Position numbers and translations under genes: made by a program. Under the pieces are notes generated by a model. That model searched no databases. It had not been told where the DNA came from and worked only from the letters and a program-made list of their open reading frames with translations. DNA of 64,000 nt, from contig NZ_JAHRID010000009.1 of the NCBI RefSeq assembly GCF_019100565.1, positions 1-64,000 of the forward strand, written 5' to 3'. Shown here piece after piece: positions 27,160 through 38,291 of the stretch; the stretch's first letter is position 1; each line of letters opens with the position of its first letter. This DNA comes from Arsukibacterium indicum (GTDB lineage Bacteria; Pseudomonadota; Gammaproteobacteria; Enterobacterales; Alteromonadaceae).

Positions 27160-27372
27160 TCAGATGATTTTATTCTCCTGCCAGAACTTTTCTTTATCCA
27201 GCCGCTTCTGCCGCTTTTCACAGGGTTTATCACAATCGCAGGCTTTGTCTATATTCAGCTCACCTAATCCACCGCAACTACCGGCAATGGTTTTACGCTG
27301 GACAATAAAACCTACGGCCATGGCTAACACCACCACCAGAAATAATCCAAAGGTAAATATAAATACCGCCAT
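27160..27372 (-). CDS. nqrM: Na+-NQR maturation factor NqrM
   Basis: NqrM (DUF539) is needed to assemble the metal centre of NqrD/NqrE. The 70-residue protein has one membrane helix (about 3-24) and the conserved cysteines 33, 45, 47 and 51 (GSCGGLGELN, ACDCDKPC). It follows apbE by three bases at the end of the nqr cluster, its usual place. Confidence 0.95.
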   Translation of the reverse strand: MAVFIFTFGLFLVVVLAMAVGFIVQRKTIAGSCGGLGELNIDKACDCDKPCEKRQKRLDKEKFWQENKII

Positions 27373-27375
27373 TGC

Positions 27376-28425
27376 TTACCTCACTTCGTCAGCTAAAAAA
27401 GGTTTAAACGCATCACTTACCAGCTCACGGAAACCATCATCGGTTTTCACAATTATCAGGGCCGCCAGCTGATGCTGATTCGCAAACCGCAGAGCCTCTT
27501 CTGCATTCATAATATGCAGGGCTGTGGCATAGCCGTCGGCAGTCATGCTGCTTGGATGAATAATCGTGCTTGATACGGTCCGGTGCCGGACTGGCTCAGC
27601 CGTCCGCGGATCGATCAAATGGGAATAGCGTACGCCATCCTGTTCAAAGTAGTTACGATAGTCACCTGAGGTAGCAATCGCCATATCTCCCGGAGTGATA
27701 ATCCGCTGCACGGCACGGTTGCCGGCTTCAGGCTTTTCAATTGCCACCCGCCAGGCACGATCAGGCTTGCTGCCTTTTAGCCGCATTTCTCCGCCTATAT
27801 CAACCATGTAATCTGTGATACCGGCCTGTTCCAGAATCCCGGCTAATCTGTCAACACCATAGCCCTTGGCAATGGTTGATAAATCCAGTGCCAACCGGGG
27901 GTCAGCTTTTATCAGCTGATTACCCGTTAAGCTGATTTTGTTAATACCGACATAATCGCTGATTTCGGCCAGCTTCTCAGCAGCCGGGCGCTCGGTGATC
28001 CTGCCTGCGGCACCAAAGCCCCACAGCTCGACCAACGGGCCGACAGTAATATCAAGCACGCCATTGGTCTGCTGACCAATTCTAATAGCTTCGGCAATCA
28101 CTTTGGCTGTTTGTTCATTTAAAGTGAAAGGCTCTGTTGTCTGCTGCTGGTTAAACTGCATCAGCTCTGACTGCGGCCGGTAAGTAGACATTAAATCGTT
28201 AATCAGCTCTAATTCCTGCTCAAGCTGCAGTTGCAACGCCTGATTATCGACGGGCTGCTGACTGAAAAACTTAACACTGTAACTGGTACCCATGGTATTG
28301 CCATGCAGCTCCTGCTCCTGCAGAGGTTTAGCTGCCGGGGTACAACCACTGAGCAACACGCTGGCGACAAGCAACCAGATTGCTGCAGCAAAGGAATAGC
28401 CTTTCATCAAATATCCTGCTAACAC
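27376..28425 (-). CDS. apbE: FAD:protein FMN transferase ApbE
   Basis: ApbE attaches FMN covalently to Thr residues of NqrB and NqrC. The 349-residue protein starts with a lipoprotein signal (VLLSGCTPAAK), then shows the ApbE fold with MGTSYSVKFF, VDIGGEMRLKG, and the C-terminal site YSHLIDPRTAEPV. It sits 107 bp after nqrF with a hairpin between, and just before nqrM. Confidence 0.96.
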   Translation of the reverse strand: MLAGYLMKGYSFAAAIWLLVASVLLSGCTPAAKPLQEQELHGNTMGTSYSVKFFSQQPVDNQALQLQLEQELELINDLMSTYRPQSELMQFNQQQTTEPFTLNEQTAKVIAEAIRIGQQTNGVLDITVGPLVELWGFGAAGRITERPAAEKLAEISDYVGINKISLTGNQLIKADPRLALDLSTIAKGYGVDRLAGILEQAGITDYMVDIGGEMRLKGSKPDRAWRVAIEKPEAGNRAVQRIITPGDMAIATSGDYRNYFEQDGVRYSHLIDPRTAEPVRHRTVSSTIIHPSSMTADGYATALHIMNAEEALRFANQHQLAALIIVKTDDGFRELVSDAFKPFLADEVR

Positions 28426-28478
28426 TGTGAATAAAACTCCTGCTGATATTTGTTACTGATATCAAGGATTAATAACAT

Positions 28479-28509
28479 AAAAGGGGCAACGCAGAACGCT
28501 ACCCCTTTT
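28479..28509 (-). terminator. hairpin between nqrF and apbE
   Basis: AAAAGGGG and CCCCTTTT form an 8-bp stem around a 15-base loop, 24 bp after the nqrF stop on the minus strand. It could attenuate readthrough into apbE-nqrM, which need less expression than the structural genes. Confidence 0.5.
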
Positions 28510-28532
28510 GGTATTTCTAAGGCTTGCGCCCG

Positions 28533-29759
28533 TTAACCACCAAAGTCATCCAACAGTATGTTATCGTCTTCCACGCCAAGATCTTTCAGCATGTTAATAA
28601 CAGCTTTGTTCATCATTGGCGGGCCACACATATAAAACTCACAGTCTTCAGGGGCTTTGTGGTTTTTCAGGTAATTTTCATAAATTACATTATGAATAAA
28701 CCCGGTATAGCCATCCCAGTTGTCTTCAGGCTGCGGATCTGATAAGGCAACATGCCACTCGAAGTTATCGTTCTCGGCCGCCAGCATATCGAAATCTTCC
28801 ACATAGAACATTTCACGCTTGGAACGGGCGCCATACCAGAAGCTGATTTTACGCTTCGATTTTAAGCGGCGCAGCTGGTCGAAAAGATGCGAGCGCATTG
28901 GCGCCATGCCGGCACCACCACCAATAAATACCATCTCAGCTTCGGTTTCTTTGGCAAAAAACTCACCAAATGGACCAGAAATCGTTACCTTATCGCCTTT
29001 TTTAAGGCTCCAGATGTACGAGGACATCTTGCCACACGGCAAGCTCAGATTATTCGGTGGCGGTGTGGCGATCCGTACGTTCAGCATTATAATGCCTTCT
29101 TCGTCCGGATAGTTTGCCATCGAATAAGCCCGGATAGTCTCTTCATCCACTTTCGATTCTAAACTAAAGAAGTTAAAGCGTTCCCAGTCACCGCGGAATT
29201 TCTCCGGGACATCAAAATCTTTATATTTAACATGATGCGGTGGAGCCTCGATCTGGATATAACCACCGGCACGAAACGGCACCGATTCACCGTCCGGAAT
29301 AGCCATTTTCAGCTCTTTAATAAAAGTAGCCTTGCTATCATTAGAGATAACTTCGCATTCCCATTTCTTGATACCGAAAATCTCTTCCTCTACTTCAATT
29401 TCCATATCAGATTTAACCGAAACCTGACAGGACAAGCGACAGCCCTCACGTGCCTCACCTTTGCTGATATGACCCATTTCAGTTGGCAGAATTTCACCAC
29501 CACCTGATTTAATGTGCACCCGGCACTGACCACAGGTACCACCGCCGCCACAGGCTGACGACAAGAAAATACCATTGTCAGCCAACGCGCCTAACAATTT
29601 GCCGCCCGCTTTGGTTTTAATGGCTTTATCAGGGTCATGGTTAATACTGATTGTAATGTCGCCGCTGGCTACCAGTTTAGATTTTGCTGCCAGGATAATA
29701 AATACCAGCATCACTACTACTATGGTGAACATGCCAACGCCAAGATATATCTCTTGCAT
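28533..29759 (-). CDS. nqrF: Na+-translocating NADH:quinone reductase subunit F
   Basis: NqrF is the NADH-oxidising entry subunit. The 408-residue protein has an N-terminal membrane helix (about 7-28), a 2Fe-2S ferredoxin domain with the cluster ligands in [15 protein letters not shown] and CRLSCQ, an FAD-binding barrel ([11 protein letters not shown]), and an NADH domain ([20 protein letters not shown]). It is the last structural gene of nqrABCDEF. Confidence 0.98.
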   Translation of the reverse strand: MQEIYLGVGMFTIVVVMLVFIILAAKSKLVASGDITISINHDPDKAIKTKAGGKLLGALADNGIFLSSACGGGGTCGQCRVHIKSGGGEILPTEMGHISKGEAREGCRLSCQVSVKSDMEIEVEEEIFGIKKWECEVISNDSKATFIKELKMAIPDGESVPFRAGGYIQIEAPPHHVKYKDFDVPEKFRGDWERFNFFSLESKVDEETIRAYSMANYPDEEGIIMLNVRIATPPPNNLSLPCGKMSSYIWSLKKGDKVTISGPFGEFFAKETEAEMVFIGGGAGMAPMRSHLFDQLRRLKSKRKISFWYGARSKREMFYVEDFDMLAAENDNFEWHVALSDPQPEDNWDGYTGFIHNVIYENYLKNHKAPEDCEFYMCGPPMMNKAVINMLKDLGVEDDNILLDDFGG

Positions 29760-29779
29760 TGTATTTTCCTTCTACTGCT

Positions 29780-30388
29780 TTACAGTGAAACGCCAGAGAA
29801 AGACATAAAGCCTAATCCCATCAAACCCACTACCAAAAAGGTAGACCCTAAGCCGCGTAAACCAGCGGGTATGTCAGCATACTTCAGTTTCTCGCGAATA
29901 CCTGCTAACAGCGTAATGGCCAATGCCCAGCCCACACCACTGCCGATACCAAATACCACGCTCTCACCAAAGTTATAATCACGTTCAACCATAAAGGCTA
30001 CCGCACCAAAAATGGCGCAGTTTACGGTGATCAGAGGTAAGAAAATGCCTAGTGCGTTGTATAACGCCGGGAAAAACTTATCCAGGGTCATTTCCAGGAT
30101 TTGCACCAGCGCAGCAATAACCCCAATGTAGGTAAGAAAACCAAGGAAACTCAAATCGGCATCTGGGAAACCAGCCCAATCCAACGCACCAGGCGCCAGC
30201 AAAAGGTGAAATACCAGATTATTAACCGGTACTGAAATTCCTAAAACTACAATAACAGCAACACCTAAGCCAAAGGCTGTTTTAATTTTCTGGGATACTG
30301 CTAAAAAAGTACACATACCCAGGAAAAAGGCTAACGCCAGATTCTCGATAAAGACGGCACGTACAAATAAGCTTAAATAATGTTCCAT
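29780..30388 (-). CDS. nqrE: Na+-NQR subunit E
   Basis: NqrE is a six-helix inner-membrane subunit that, with NqrD, holds an iron centre between inverted half-helices. The 202-residue sequence is hydrophobic throughout and shows [17 protein letters not shown] and [14 protein letters not shown], each carrying one of the conserved metal-site cysteines. It lies 10 bp after nqrD. Confidence 0.97.
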   Translation of the reverse strand: MEHYLSLFVRAVFIENLALAFFLGMCTFLAVSQKIKTAFGLGVAVIVVLGISVPVNNLVFHLLLAPGALDWAGFPDADLSFLGFLTYIGVIAALVQILEMTLDKFFPALYNALGIFLPLITVNCAIFGAVAFMVERDYNFGESVVFGIGSGVGWALAITLLAGIREKLKYADIPAGLRGLGSTFLVVGLMGLGFMSFSGVSL

Positions 30389-30398
30389 GAGCTACTCC

Positions 30399-31028
30399 TT
30401 ATGCCTTCTCAACCTGTTCCGGGCGATATGCGCGAAGTACCCAGATAAATAAACCAATGATAATAAAGGCACTGGGTGCTATCAGTAGGAAGCCCATTGG
30501 CTGATACCAGCCCCCCTCACTGATCAACGGCATAATTTGTACGCCAAACAGTGAACCAGAGCCGCCCAATTCGCGAATAAAAGCCACTATCAGCAACACC
30601 ACGCTGTAACCAAGGCCATTACCAATACCATCTAAAAAGCTCATACCTGGCGAGTTCTTCATGGCATAGGCCTCTGCCCGGCCCATAACGATACAGTTAG
30701 TGATTATTAAGCCTACAAACACTGATAACTGCTTAGACAGATCAAAAGCGAAGGCTTTCAGGAACTGATCCACCACGATAACCAACGAGGCAATAATGGT
30801 CATTTGCACGATAATCCGCACACTCGATGGGATGTGATTGCGAATCATCGAGATAAACAGGTTGGAAAATGCCACGACAAACGTCAGGGCAAAACACATC
30901 ACCAACGCTGTGTCCATCTTAGTAGTCACGGCAAGTGCTGAACAAATACCTAATACTTGCAAAGCAATCGGGTTGTTAGCGAAAACCGGCCCAAATAAGA
31001 CCGTTTTAATTTCTTTTGCATTAGCCAT
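30399..31028 (-). CDS. nqrD: Na+-NQR subunit D
   Basis: NqrD is homologous to NqrE and forms its membrane partner. The 209-residue protein has about six helices and the paired cysteine regions [18 protein letters not shown] and [20 protein letters not shown]. The start overlaps the end of nqrC by 8 bp. Confidence 0.97.
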   Translation of the reverse strand: MANAKEIKTVLFGPVFANNPIALQVLGICSALAVTTKMDTALVMCFALTFVVAFSNLFISMIRNHIPSSVRIIVQMTIIASLVIVVDQFLKAFAFDLSKQLSVFVGLIITNCIVMGRAEAYAMKNSPGMSFLDGIGNGLGYSVVLLIVAFIRELGGSGSLFGVQIMPLISEGGWYQPMGFLLIAPSAFIIIGLFIWVLRAYRPEQVEKA

Positions 31029-31824
31029 TAGTTAAGGCTCCTTGACGCACTTTCTGCAAGAACGGACCAAAGCCGTTCTCACCAATCCAGAAGGTAAAGG
31101 TATTTTGTACCCCATTTGCTGTTAAGGTTGCACCTGATAAACCATCAACCTCATAGGCTGAATCAGGATCGGCATTACCTGGCTTTTTAACTTCCAGCGC
31201 AATTTCGCCGGCATCATTAACCAGTTTTTTGCCTTCAAACTGCGCTTTCCAGCGAGGGTTTTCAATCTCTGCACCTAAGCCCGGAGTTTCACCCTGCTCA
31301 TAGTAGTTTAAACCGATAATGGTATTGCCATCGGTTTCCAAAGCAAGGAAAGCATGCATAGTCGACCACAAACCGTAGCCATGTACCGGCAGTACCACTG
31401 CTTTCAGATTACGATCTTCGTCATAAGTCAGGTAAACCGGTGCTTTATCTGCAACCCGGCGAATCGATGCCACGTCGGCACCACCATCCAGGGCTTCACT
31501 TAACTCAGGATCTTTCATCGCCCGACGATAATCATAGCTTTCAGCGCAGCTTGTATCACAGTCGGCAACAATTTCCCCTGTTTCCAGATCAACCAATCGT
31601 GATTCAACATGCTTATTAAAAGTATCAGCTATGACCTGAGGTGATGCTTTGCCTTCAATTAAGCCAACGCTGCGCAGAATATTAACCTGAGAGTCGAGTA
31701 ACTTATTCTGAGTCTGCTGTGGACGTAATTGTACAGCTGCGGTAGAAACCACAACTGCACACACTAAACATAAAGAAACTACTACAATCAGCGTTTTGCT
31801 GATGGAGTCATTATTACTAGACAT
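31021..31824 (-). CDS. nqrC: Na+-NQR subunit C
   Basis: NqrC carries a covalent FMN on the periplasmic side. The 267-residue protein has one N-terminal helix ([20 protein letters not shown]) and the flavinylation motif [12 protein letters not shown], where the Thr is the FMN site. The frame is open 24 codons further upstream, but ATG 31824 matches the family start and gives an 8-bp overlap with nqrB. Confidence 0.97.
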   Translation of the reverse strand: MSSNNDSISKTLIVVVSLCLVCAVVVSTAAVQLRPQQTQNKLLDSQVNILRSVGLIEGKASPQVIADTFNKHVESRLVDLETGEIVADCDTSCAESYDYRRAMKDPELSEALDGGADVASIRRVADKAPVYLTYDEDRNLKAVVLPVHGYGLWSTMHAFLALETDGNTIIGLNYYEQGETPGLGAEIENPRWKAQFEGKKLVNDAGEIALEVKKPGNADPDSAYEVDGLSGATLTANGVQNTFTFWIGENGFGPFLQKVRQGALTNG

Positions 31825-33022
31825 TGCGTGCCAGCCTCCGCTTAATATTGGCTTGTGCCACGAAGAAATCGAATAAAGGTGCAAACAGATTGGCAAACAG
31901 AATAGCCAGCATCATGCCTTCCGGATAAGCCGGATTAGCAACCCGGATCATAATGACCATAAAGCCGATCAAGATGCCATAAGCCCACTTGCCCTGATTG
32001 GTAAACGACGCAGACACCGGGTCAGTTGCCATAAAGAACATACCAATAGCAAAACCACCCAACACCAGATGCCAATGCCATGGCATAGCGAATAACGGGT
32101 TAGTGTTAGAGCCAATGGCATTAAACAGGTAACTGGTTAAAATCATCCCGATCATGACACCCAGCACGATACGCCAGGAAGCAATGCGGAAGTAAATCAG
32201 CGCTAAACCACCAACCAGTAGCGCCAGTACAGAGGTTTCACCAACTGAACCGGGAATAAAGCCCAGGAAAGCGTCCCACCACAATTCGGTATTCGCGGCG
32301 TAATCAAGTTCACCCATTTGTGCCTTGCTTAACCAGGTAGCGCCTGAATAGCCATCAGCTACAGTCCATACCCTGTCACCGGAAATCTGAGCCGGATACG
32401 CAAAGAACAGGAAAGCGCGTCCCGCAAGGGCTGGGTTAAGGAAGTTGCGACCGGTGCCACCGAACACTTCTTTCGCGACTACTACACCAAAGGTAATACC
32501 TAACGCAACTTGCCATAATGGAATAGTGGCAGGCAGAATTAATGCGAACAAAATAGAACTGACAAAGAAACCTTCGTTAACTTCGTGCTTGCGCACTGAC
32601 GCGAACAAGACTTCCCAGAAACCACCAACCACGAAGGTTACGGCATAGATTGGCAGAAACCAAACTGCGCCATAGAACATCTTGCCGGCCCAGCCTGATG
32701 CTTCAGTCAGATTACCACCAAGCATCTGGAATATAGCAACCTGCCAGGTATCAGGTGTACCATAGCCAGCCGCCAGCGCCTGAACAGCCTGGTGTCCAAT
32801 ATTGTACATACCAAAGAACAACGCCGGAAACAGTGCCAGCCAGACAAAAATCATAATCCGCTTTAAGTCGATACTGTCGCGGACATGAGTACCGTTTCTG
32901 GTGACCAGACCCGGCGTATACAAAACAGTAGCAACGGCTTCATACAGCGCGTACCACTTCTCGTACTTACCGCCCTTCTCAAATTGCGGTTCAATGCGCT
33001 CTAAAAAATGCTTTAAACTCAT
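31817..33022 (-). CDS. nqrB: Na+-NQR subunit B
   Basis: NqrB is the large membrane subunit bearing covalent FMN, riboflavin and the ion path. The 401-residue protein has about ten helices and the FMN motif [12 protein letters not shown]. The start [17 protein letters not shown] matches the family; 39 upstream codons in the open frame are rejected. It starts two bases after the nqrA stop. Confidence 0.97.
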   Translation of the reverse strand: MSLKHFLERIEPQFEKGGKYEKWYALYEAVATVLYTPGLVTRNGTHVRDSIDLKRIMIFVWLALFPALFFGMYNIGHQAVQALAAGYGTPDTWQVAIFQMLGGNLTEASGWAGKMFYGAVWFLPIYAVTFVVGGFWEVLFASVRKHEVNEGFFVSSILFALILPATIPLWQVALGITFGVVVAKEVFGGTGRNFLNPALAGRAFLFFAYPAQISGDRVWTVADGYSGATWLSKAQMGELDYAANTELWWDAFLGFIPGSVGETSVLALLVGGLALIYFRIASWRIVLGVMIGMILTSYLFNAIGSNTNPLFAMPWHWHLVLGGFAIGMFFMATDPVSASFTNQGKWAYGILIGFMVIMIRVANPAYPEGMMLAILFANLFAPLFDFFVAQANIKRRLARNV

Positions 33023-33024
33023 GA

Positions 33025-34362
33025 TTAGCCTTCCTTCTGGATGGTCGTCAAGCAGTTGCGCAGAATTGTGCCGTAGTCGTATTTGCCAGGGCACACAAAG
33101 GTACACAATGACAAATCTTCTTCGTCTAACTCCAGGCAACCCAGGGTTTGGGCGCTGTCGGTATCACCGGAGATTAAATCTCTTAACAACAGGGTTGGTA
33201 ATACATCCAGCGGCATTACCCGCTCATAATTACCAATTGGCACCATGGCCCGTGATGAACCATTGGTGGTCGTTGTCATATTAAACAGGCGTTTCGGGTT
33301 TAAATGCGCCAGATAAGCTCTGGTCACTGAAAACTTGGTGGCGCCCGGGGCAATCCAGCCTAAAAACTCTTTGTCATAGCCTTCAGCCAGCACCGACACT
33401 TGATTGTGGTAGCGGCCTAAATAACCATGGACACCATGCGCAGTGTTACCCGCCAGCACCGAGCCTGAAATAATACGGTTTTTACCGTCGTTAAGTTCAT
33501 TATCAGTAAGCTCTGCTAATGACGCACCAAGCACTGTTTTAACCAAACGTGGTGATTTCACTACAGGACCGCACAAAGCTACTACCCGGTTTGCATCCAG
33601 TTCGCCGGTTAAAAACAGCTTAGCCATGGCAATAACATCCTGATAGCCGATATGCCATACCACTTTTTTCATGCTTACCGGCTCTAAAAAGTGAATATGA
33701 GTACCGACTAAGCCGGCAGGGTGTGGACCATCAAACTCAGCCACCTCAACCGCAGAACTCGCAGGCAGTTGACTGCCGGCTTTCTTAGTCAGGTATACTT
33801 TGCCATCGGTCAGCTTACTTAGCAGGGCAAGCCCCTGAGTAAAGGCTTCGGCATCGGCATTAATAATAACAGCAGGATCTGCAGCCAATGGATTGGTATC
33901 CATCGCATTAACAAAAATGGCGCGTGGTGTACTGTCAATCGCCGGGATCTGACTGAATGGCCGGGTACGTAACGCTGTCCACAAGCCTGAATCAACCAGA
34001 TTTTCAGTGACTTGCTCACGGCTTAAGCCGCTAAGCTCATCGCTGCTGTAACGCTTGAATTGCTCTGCATCATTACCACTTATGGCAATGACAACTGACT
34101 GCAATACCCGCTTGGCACCACGGTTAATCTCTTTAACAGTGCCGGCAAGTGGTGCGGTAAATTTAACGCCAGGGTTTTTCTTATCTTCGAAAAGCACCTG
34201 ACCTTTTTTTACAGTATCACCTACTTCGACTGCCATTGTCGGACGCATGCCCACATACTCTTCGCCCAAAACGGCGACGGTAGTAATGGCGTTACCCGTA
34301 CTTATCTCTTGTTTAGGACTGCCTGCAAGGGGAATGTCCAAGCCTTTTTTGAGTTTTATCAT
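33025..34362 (-). CDS. nqrA: Na+-NQR subunit A
   Basis: NqrA is the cytoplasmic subunit at the ubiquinone end of the complex. The 445-residue protein begins [19 protein letters not shown], the normal family N-terminus, so ATG 34362 is preferred over GTG 34374. A barrel-sandwich (biotinyl-like) motif [19 protein letters not shown] and the C-terminal Cys-containing [10 protein letters not shown] follow. It is the first gene of the operon. Confidence 0.97.
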   Translation of the reverse strand: MIKLKKGLDIPLAGSPKQEISTGNAITTVAVLGEEYVGMRPTMAVEVGDTVKKGQVLFEDKKNPGVKFTAPLAGTVKEINRGAKRVLQSVVIAISGNDAEQFKRYSSDELSGLSREQVTENLVDSGLWTALRTRPFSQIPAIDSTPRAIFVNAMDTNPLAADPAVIINADAEAFTQGLALLSKLTDGKVYLTKKAGSQLPASSAVEVAEFDGPHPAGLVGTHIHFLEPVSMKKVVWHIGYQDVIAMAKLFLTGELDANRVVALCGPVVKSPRLVKTVLGASLAELTDNELNDGKNRIISGSVLAGNTAHGVHGYLGRYHNQVSVLAEGYDKEFLGWIAPGATKFSVTRAYLAHLNPKRLFNMTTTTNGSSRAMVPIGNYERVMPLDVLPTLLLRDLISGDTDSAQTLGCLELDEEDLSLCTFVCPGKYDYGTILRNCLTTIQKEG

Positions 34363-34660
34363 ACGTACTTGCACTACTATTTTGGGAAGAAACCGGGTCT
34401 AGTTTTTCAGCTGCAGCGAGCGCAGCACACCTGATTATACTAATGCGGCCAGCATGGCGCTCACTTTTTAACCAGATACACGTATTAAAGTCGCGAATTC
34501 TAACATTAAAGCCTGCGGCTATCCATGGTACAGCGCAAAATTATCAGCAAAATCATTACCAGCCAGACCCGCTAAATAGCACTAGCAGCATGGCGGTGAT
34601 CTGACTGCTGTCAGCACGTTTCAGACCTGGCTCCGCCGCTGCACTAAGTGATAGCAAAAT
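34363..34660 (-). promoter_or_regulatory. nqr operon upstream region
   Basis: About 300 bp without a gene separate nqrA from the fabV terminator. On the minus strand a consensus -10 (TATAAT, 34439-34434) lies about 70 bp before the nqrA ATG; no good -35 accompanies it. A small inverted repeat (CTGACTGCTGTCAG, near 34600) is the only other structure noted. No ORF or RNA gene is supported. Confidence 0.4.
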
Positions 34661-34685
34661 AAAAGCCGCACACCGGCGGCTTTTT
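34661..34685 (-). terminator. terminator after fabV
   Basis: AAAAGCCGC and GCGGCTTTT pair around a 6-7 base loop just past the fabV stop on the minus strand, with U-rich flanks on both strands; it could work in both directions. Confidence 0.8.
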
Positions 34686-34693
34686 GAATGCGA

Positions 34694-35887
34694 CTAATTG
34701 GCAAGATTAGCCAACGGCACCAGAGGTGTGACATCGGCATCATAATCGACACCATCAAAGCCAAACCCAAACAAGTGCAGAAACTCAGTGTGATAACCAT
34801 GATAGTCGGTCAGGCTGTCAATCGTATCGGTGGTCACCTGATCCCATAATGCCGCAACCTTGTCCTGAACGTCATCGGCCAGCTCTTTGCCGTCCATCCG
34901 CAGCCTGCCTGCATCGTCCAGAATCGGAGTATTGCTGTACAACCCCTGGCGGAACAAACCATTAATTTGTTCAATACAACCTTCATGACTGCCCTGCTGC
35001 TTCATTACCCGGTATAACAATGAGATATACAGCGGCATAATTGGAATAGCTGAGCTGGCCTGGGTCACCAGGGCTTTTAACGAAGCAACATAGGCGTTCG
35101 CTTTTACATCACTCAGCTTATTGCGAATGGCACCAGCTGCCCGATCCAGATCTTCCTTCGCCCGGCCAATGGTTGCTTTGCCATATATGGGCCAGGTCAG
35201 TTTTTTGCCAATATAAGTGTACGCCACCGTCTGGCAATTCTCTGCCAGCACACCAGCGGCATGGAGTTGATCTAACCAGCGCTCCCAGTCTTCGCCACCC
35301 ATTACTTTAACAGTATTGAAAATTTCGTCGTCATTCGCTGGTTCAACAGAAACTTCTTCAATTTCCCGCTTGGTGGTATTAAGATTTTTCGCGGTATAAG
35401 CCTGACCAATCGGCTTTAATACCGAGCTATACACGTCACCGCTCACCGGGTCTTTCCGGCGCGGTGCTGCCAGGCTGTATACCACCAGATCAATCTTCCC
35501 CATTTCACTGCGGATCAGATTGATTGCCTCTGCTTTTAATTCATCAGTAAACGCATCACCATTGAGGTGCTTATTCCATAAACCTTCTGCCTCAGCAGCC
35601 TGTTCAAAAGCGGCGGTGTTATACCAGCCGGCAGAACCGGTTTTACTTTCCGTCGGCGCTTTTTCAAAAAAGATGCCCAACGTTTTAGCACCTGAACCAA
35701 AAGCTGCAGTAATTCTTGACGCCAGGCCATAACCGGTAGAGGCACCGATAACCAAAACGTTTTTTGGGCCATCAGCCACTGGGCCCTGCTGTTTAACATA
35801 ACTAATTTGTTGTCTTACGTTTTCAGCACAACCTACCGGATGAGCGTTAGTACAAATGAAACCACGAATTTTCGGTTGAATAACCAT
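34694..35887 (-). CDS. fabV: enoyl-[acyl-carrier-protein] reductase FabV
   Basis: FabV reduces trans-2-enoyl-ACP with NADH in fatty acid elongation and is known for triclosan insensitivity. The 397-residue protein has the family N-terminus MVIQPKIRGFICTNAHPVGC, the NADH site VLVIGASTGYGLASRI, and the YTYIGKKLTWPIYGKATIGR region with the catalytic Tyr and Lys. It is monocistronic, with its own terminator. Confidence 0.97.
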   Translation of the reverse strand: MVIQPKIRGFICTNAHPVGCAENVRQQISYVKQQGPVADGPKNVLVIGASTGYGLASRITAAFGSGAKTLGIFFEKAPTESKTGSAGWYNTAAFEQAAEAEGLWNKHLNGDAFTDELKAEAINLIRSEMGKIDLVVYSLAAPRRKDPVSGDVYSSVLKPIGQAYTAKNLNTTKREIEEVSVEPANDDEIFNTVKVMGGEDWERWLDQLHAAGVLAENCQTVAYTYIGKKLTWPIYGKATIGRAKEDLDRAAGAIRNKLSDVKANAYVASLKALVTQASSAIPIMPLYISLLYRVMKQQGSHEGCIEQINGLFRQGLYSNTPILDDAGRLRMDGKELADDVQDKVAALWDQVTTDTIDSLTDYHGYHTEFLHLFGFGFDGVDYDADVTPLVPLANLAN

Positions 35888-36014
35888 AAGAAGTCCTGCT
35901 GTTAGCTCGCTAAAAAATTACGCTAGTGTAAAACTTTAACGCAGAAAACAGGTCTGATCAGCCTGTTTATTTTATTTTAGGCTGATTTCAGCACCTGTAA
36001 TGTCCTGATATAGC

Positions 36015-36347
36015 TTACAGTGATGCTTTATCGGCCTTGCTGCCGCCAAAGCATTTAGGCGATGCCGGAGGGGTTTCGGCGTAATATTCATACCACTCAG
36101 ATGGGGTATAAGTATGTAACGCCAGGGCGTGAATTTTTTCGGCCAGCTCTTCCGCCACAACGGCATTTACGGCCCGGTGGCGCGCCAGCAATCTCATACC
36201 GTCAAATGCCGCTGTTACAATAACCACTTTAAAATGGGACTCCGAACCTGCTGGCACATTATGGTTACTACTCTCGTTAATCACTTCCAGAAACACAGGG
36301 TCAAAGGCAGTAAGAAGTTTTTGTTCTATCGCGGTATGAATTAGCAT
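36015..36347 (-). CDS. bolA: BolA-family protein
   Basis: BolA-like proteins pair with monothiol glutaredoxins and affect morphology and stress responses. This 110-residue protein has the family core ([20 protein letters not shown], and [20 protein letters not shown]) with the conserved His and RHR. The C-terminal tail ([12 protein letters not shown]) is longer than in IbaG and includes a cysteine. Paralogue identity (BolA rather than IbaG) is likely from length. Confidence 0.9.
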   Translation of the reverse strand: MLIHTAIEQKLLTAFDPVFLEVINESSNHNVPAGSESHFKVVIVTAAFDGMRLLARHRAVNAVVAEELAEKIHALALHTYTPSEWYEYYAETPPASPKCFGGSKADKASL

Positions 36348-36476
36348 GGGTCTCGTTCCCTGAACAAATTAGTATAGTGATCTTAGTAAAGCCACATGCC
36401 ATTGTCGCCCGCTATTTTTGACTGGCAGGAAAATAACAGGCTAACAAACTGGTCAGGCTACTAAAAATAATTTTAT

Positions 36477-37100
36477 CTAAGCAGGCGCTGCAATATATCG
36501 AAAAGTAAGGTTTAGTCGTGCTGCACTCACCCTGCTTTGTTTCGGCAGGCGGTGTTGCCAATGTTGCTGACACTTCCCTGCCATCAGCATCAGGCTGCCA
36601 TTTTCCAACTGTAATTGCAGCTGATGGCCATTGGTCCGGTGTTGCAGATCGAAGCGGCGGCTTGCGCCTAAGCTAAGGGAAGCAATAACAGGTGCATCAC
36701 CAAGCTCAGGCTCATCATCAGCATGCCAGCCCATGTGGTCCTGACCATTGGCATACAGATTAAGCAGCACACAGTTAAACGGGAAAGCAACAGCCGCACT
36801 GATCTCAGCTGCCAGACGTTGCAGCGCCGGATGCCATGGTTCAGGGTTAAAGCACACGCCTGAATACCGATAACTGCAATGCGGCTCTCCCATCCATACC
36901 TGACGGCGCGGTATCTTCACGGTTTTACCATAGATCCGAATTTGCTCTTGCCGCCAGTTTAAACTGGCGCTCAGCGTTGCCTGCAACAATGCCGCGTCGC
37001 TTGCTGGCATCCAGGCCGGCCACATTGTAATAGCGGCATCAGGTAATAAAAAGTGTTGCACGTCTGCTTTGCTGTTGTCGCTCTGCCTCTGGCGTGTCAA
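36477..37100 (-). CDS. AlkB-like 2-oxoglutarate-dependent DNA/RNA repair dioxygenase
   Basis: The 207-residue protein resembles the AlkB/ALKBH2-type Fe(II) oxygenases that oxidatively remove alkyl lesions such as 1-methyladenine. Iron ligands are seen in MGWHADDEPEL (His and Asp) and QQHWQHRLPK, with the 2-oxoglutarate-binding RxNLTFR as RLNLTFR. PRRQVWMGE lines the nucleotide-recognition lid. It is divergent from rlmG across 32 bp. It is shorter than some AlkB proteins but complete. Confidence 0.9.
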   Translation of the reverse strand: MTRQRQSDNSKADVQHFLLPDAAITMWPAWMPASDAALLQATLSASLNWRQEQIRIYGKTVKIPRRQVWMGEPHCSYRYSGVCFNPEPWHPALQRLAAEISAAVAFPFNCVLLNLYANGQDHMGWHADDEPELGDAPVIASLSLGASRRFDLQHRTNGHQLQLQLENGSLMLMAGKCQQHWQHRLPKQSRVSAARLNLTFRYIAAPA

Positions 37101-37132
37101 AATGTGATTCTCTCTGCTAACACGTTGTCGTT

Positions 37133-38287
37133 ATGAATACCCAATTTCAGTTAGGTCAGATCAGCCTGACGCTCCATCGCTGGCCGTTAGATCAGCCGAA
37201 TCACAGCTTACAGGCCTGGGATGCTGCTGACGAACTGCTGATTAATGCAGCGCACACTGCGATTGCCCAGTATTGTGCAACACAGTCAGACCAACCACAC
37301 GTATTACTGATCAATGACGGTTTTGGTGCGCTGTCCTGCGCCCTGGCCGATGTAACCCAAACCAGTAGCACTGATTCTTACCTGGCGCAGCAAGCGGTTG
37401 TTTACAACAGGGCAGCAAACAATATTGCCAACCGGCATTTCAACAGCATTAACAGCCTGGAACCACTGCCCGGCAACCCTGATATTGTGTTAATAAAACT
37501 GCCAAATAACCATAGCTATTTAAGTTTTATTTTAAGCCAGCTGGCGTCAGTTGTCCGACCCGATACCGTTATTATGGCTGCGGCCAAAGCCAAAGACATT
37601 AACCGCAACGTGCTGGACATGTTTGCCAGACAGCTTGGACCGGCAGAGGCATCACTGACAGTGAAAAAATGCCGGTTAATAAGCTGCCAACCGCAGCCTG
37701 GCAAACCGCAACCACATTTCCCGTTGCAATGGCTGCTGGATGAAACCGATTTTACTGTAGTCAATCACGCCAACGTTTTTGCCCGGGAGAAACTGGATCT
37801 GGGTGCCAGATTTTTTCTGCAGCACTTACCTCATGCTACCGGCGGCCAGCGAATTATTGATTTAGGCAGTGGCAATGGTGTCCTCGGTTTAATGCTGCTA
37901 TCAAAAAGCCCCGACAGTAAAGTGGTGTTTACCGACGAATCTTATATGGCGGTTGCGTCTGCCAGGGCAACTATCGAGTTAAATCTGCCACAGTGTCTGA
38001 ACCAGAGTGAATTTGTTGTCGACGACTGTCTGGCCAGCCAGCAGGATCAAAGCGCAGACCAGATTATATGTAATCCGCCTTTTCATCAGCAGCATACAGT
38101 CACAACCCATATTGCCAGCCAGATGTTTATTGAGGCAAAACGGGTATTGAAACAGGGTGGCCGGTTGCGTATTGTGGCAAATCGCCATCTTAATTATCAA
38201 CAGCAGTTGCAGCGACTGTTTGGCCACTGCCAGCAACTGGCTGCAAGTCCAAAATTTGTGATACTCGAAGCCATTAAAAGGAGCTAA
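37133..38287 (+). CDS. rlmG: 23S rRNA (guanine(1835)-N(2))-methyltransferase RlmG
   Basis: RlmG methylates G1835 of 23S rRNA using SAM. The 384-residue protein has two Rossmann domains: a degenerate N-terminal one (LLINDGFGALSCALAD) and a catalytic C-terminal one (IIDLGSGNGVLGLMLLSKSP, IICNPPFHQQH). Close matches to E. coli RlmG such as HANVFAREKLDLGARFFLQH separate it from RsmC. It lies five bases before the next lipoprotein gene. Confidence 0.94.
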   Translation: MNTQFQLGQISLTLHRWPLDQPNHSLQAWDAADELLINAAHTAIAQYCATQSDQPHVLLINDGFGALSCALADVTQTSSTDSYLAQQAVVYNRAANNIANRHFNSINSLEPLPGNPDIVLIKLPNNHSYLSFILSQLASVVRPDTVIMAAAKAKDINRNVLDMFARQLGPAEASLTVKKCRLISCQPQPGKPQPHFPLQWLLDETDFTVVNHANVFAREKLDLGARFFLQHLPHATGGQRIIDLGSGNGVLGLMLLSKSPDSKVVFTDESYMAVASARATIELNLPQCLNQSEFVVDDCLASQQDQSADQIICNPPFHQQHTVTTHIASQMFIEAKRVLKQGGRLRIVANRHLNYQQQLQRLFGHCQQLAASPKFVILEAIKRS

Positions 38288-38291
38288 CCAG

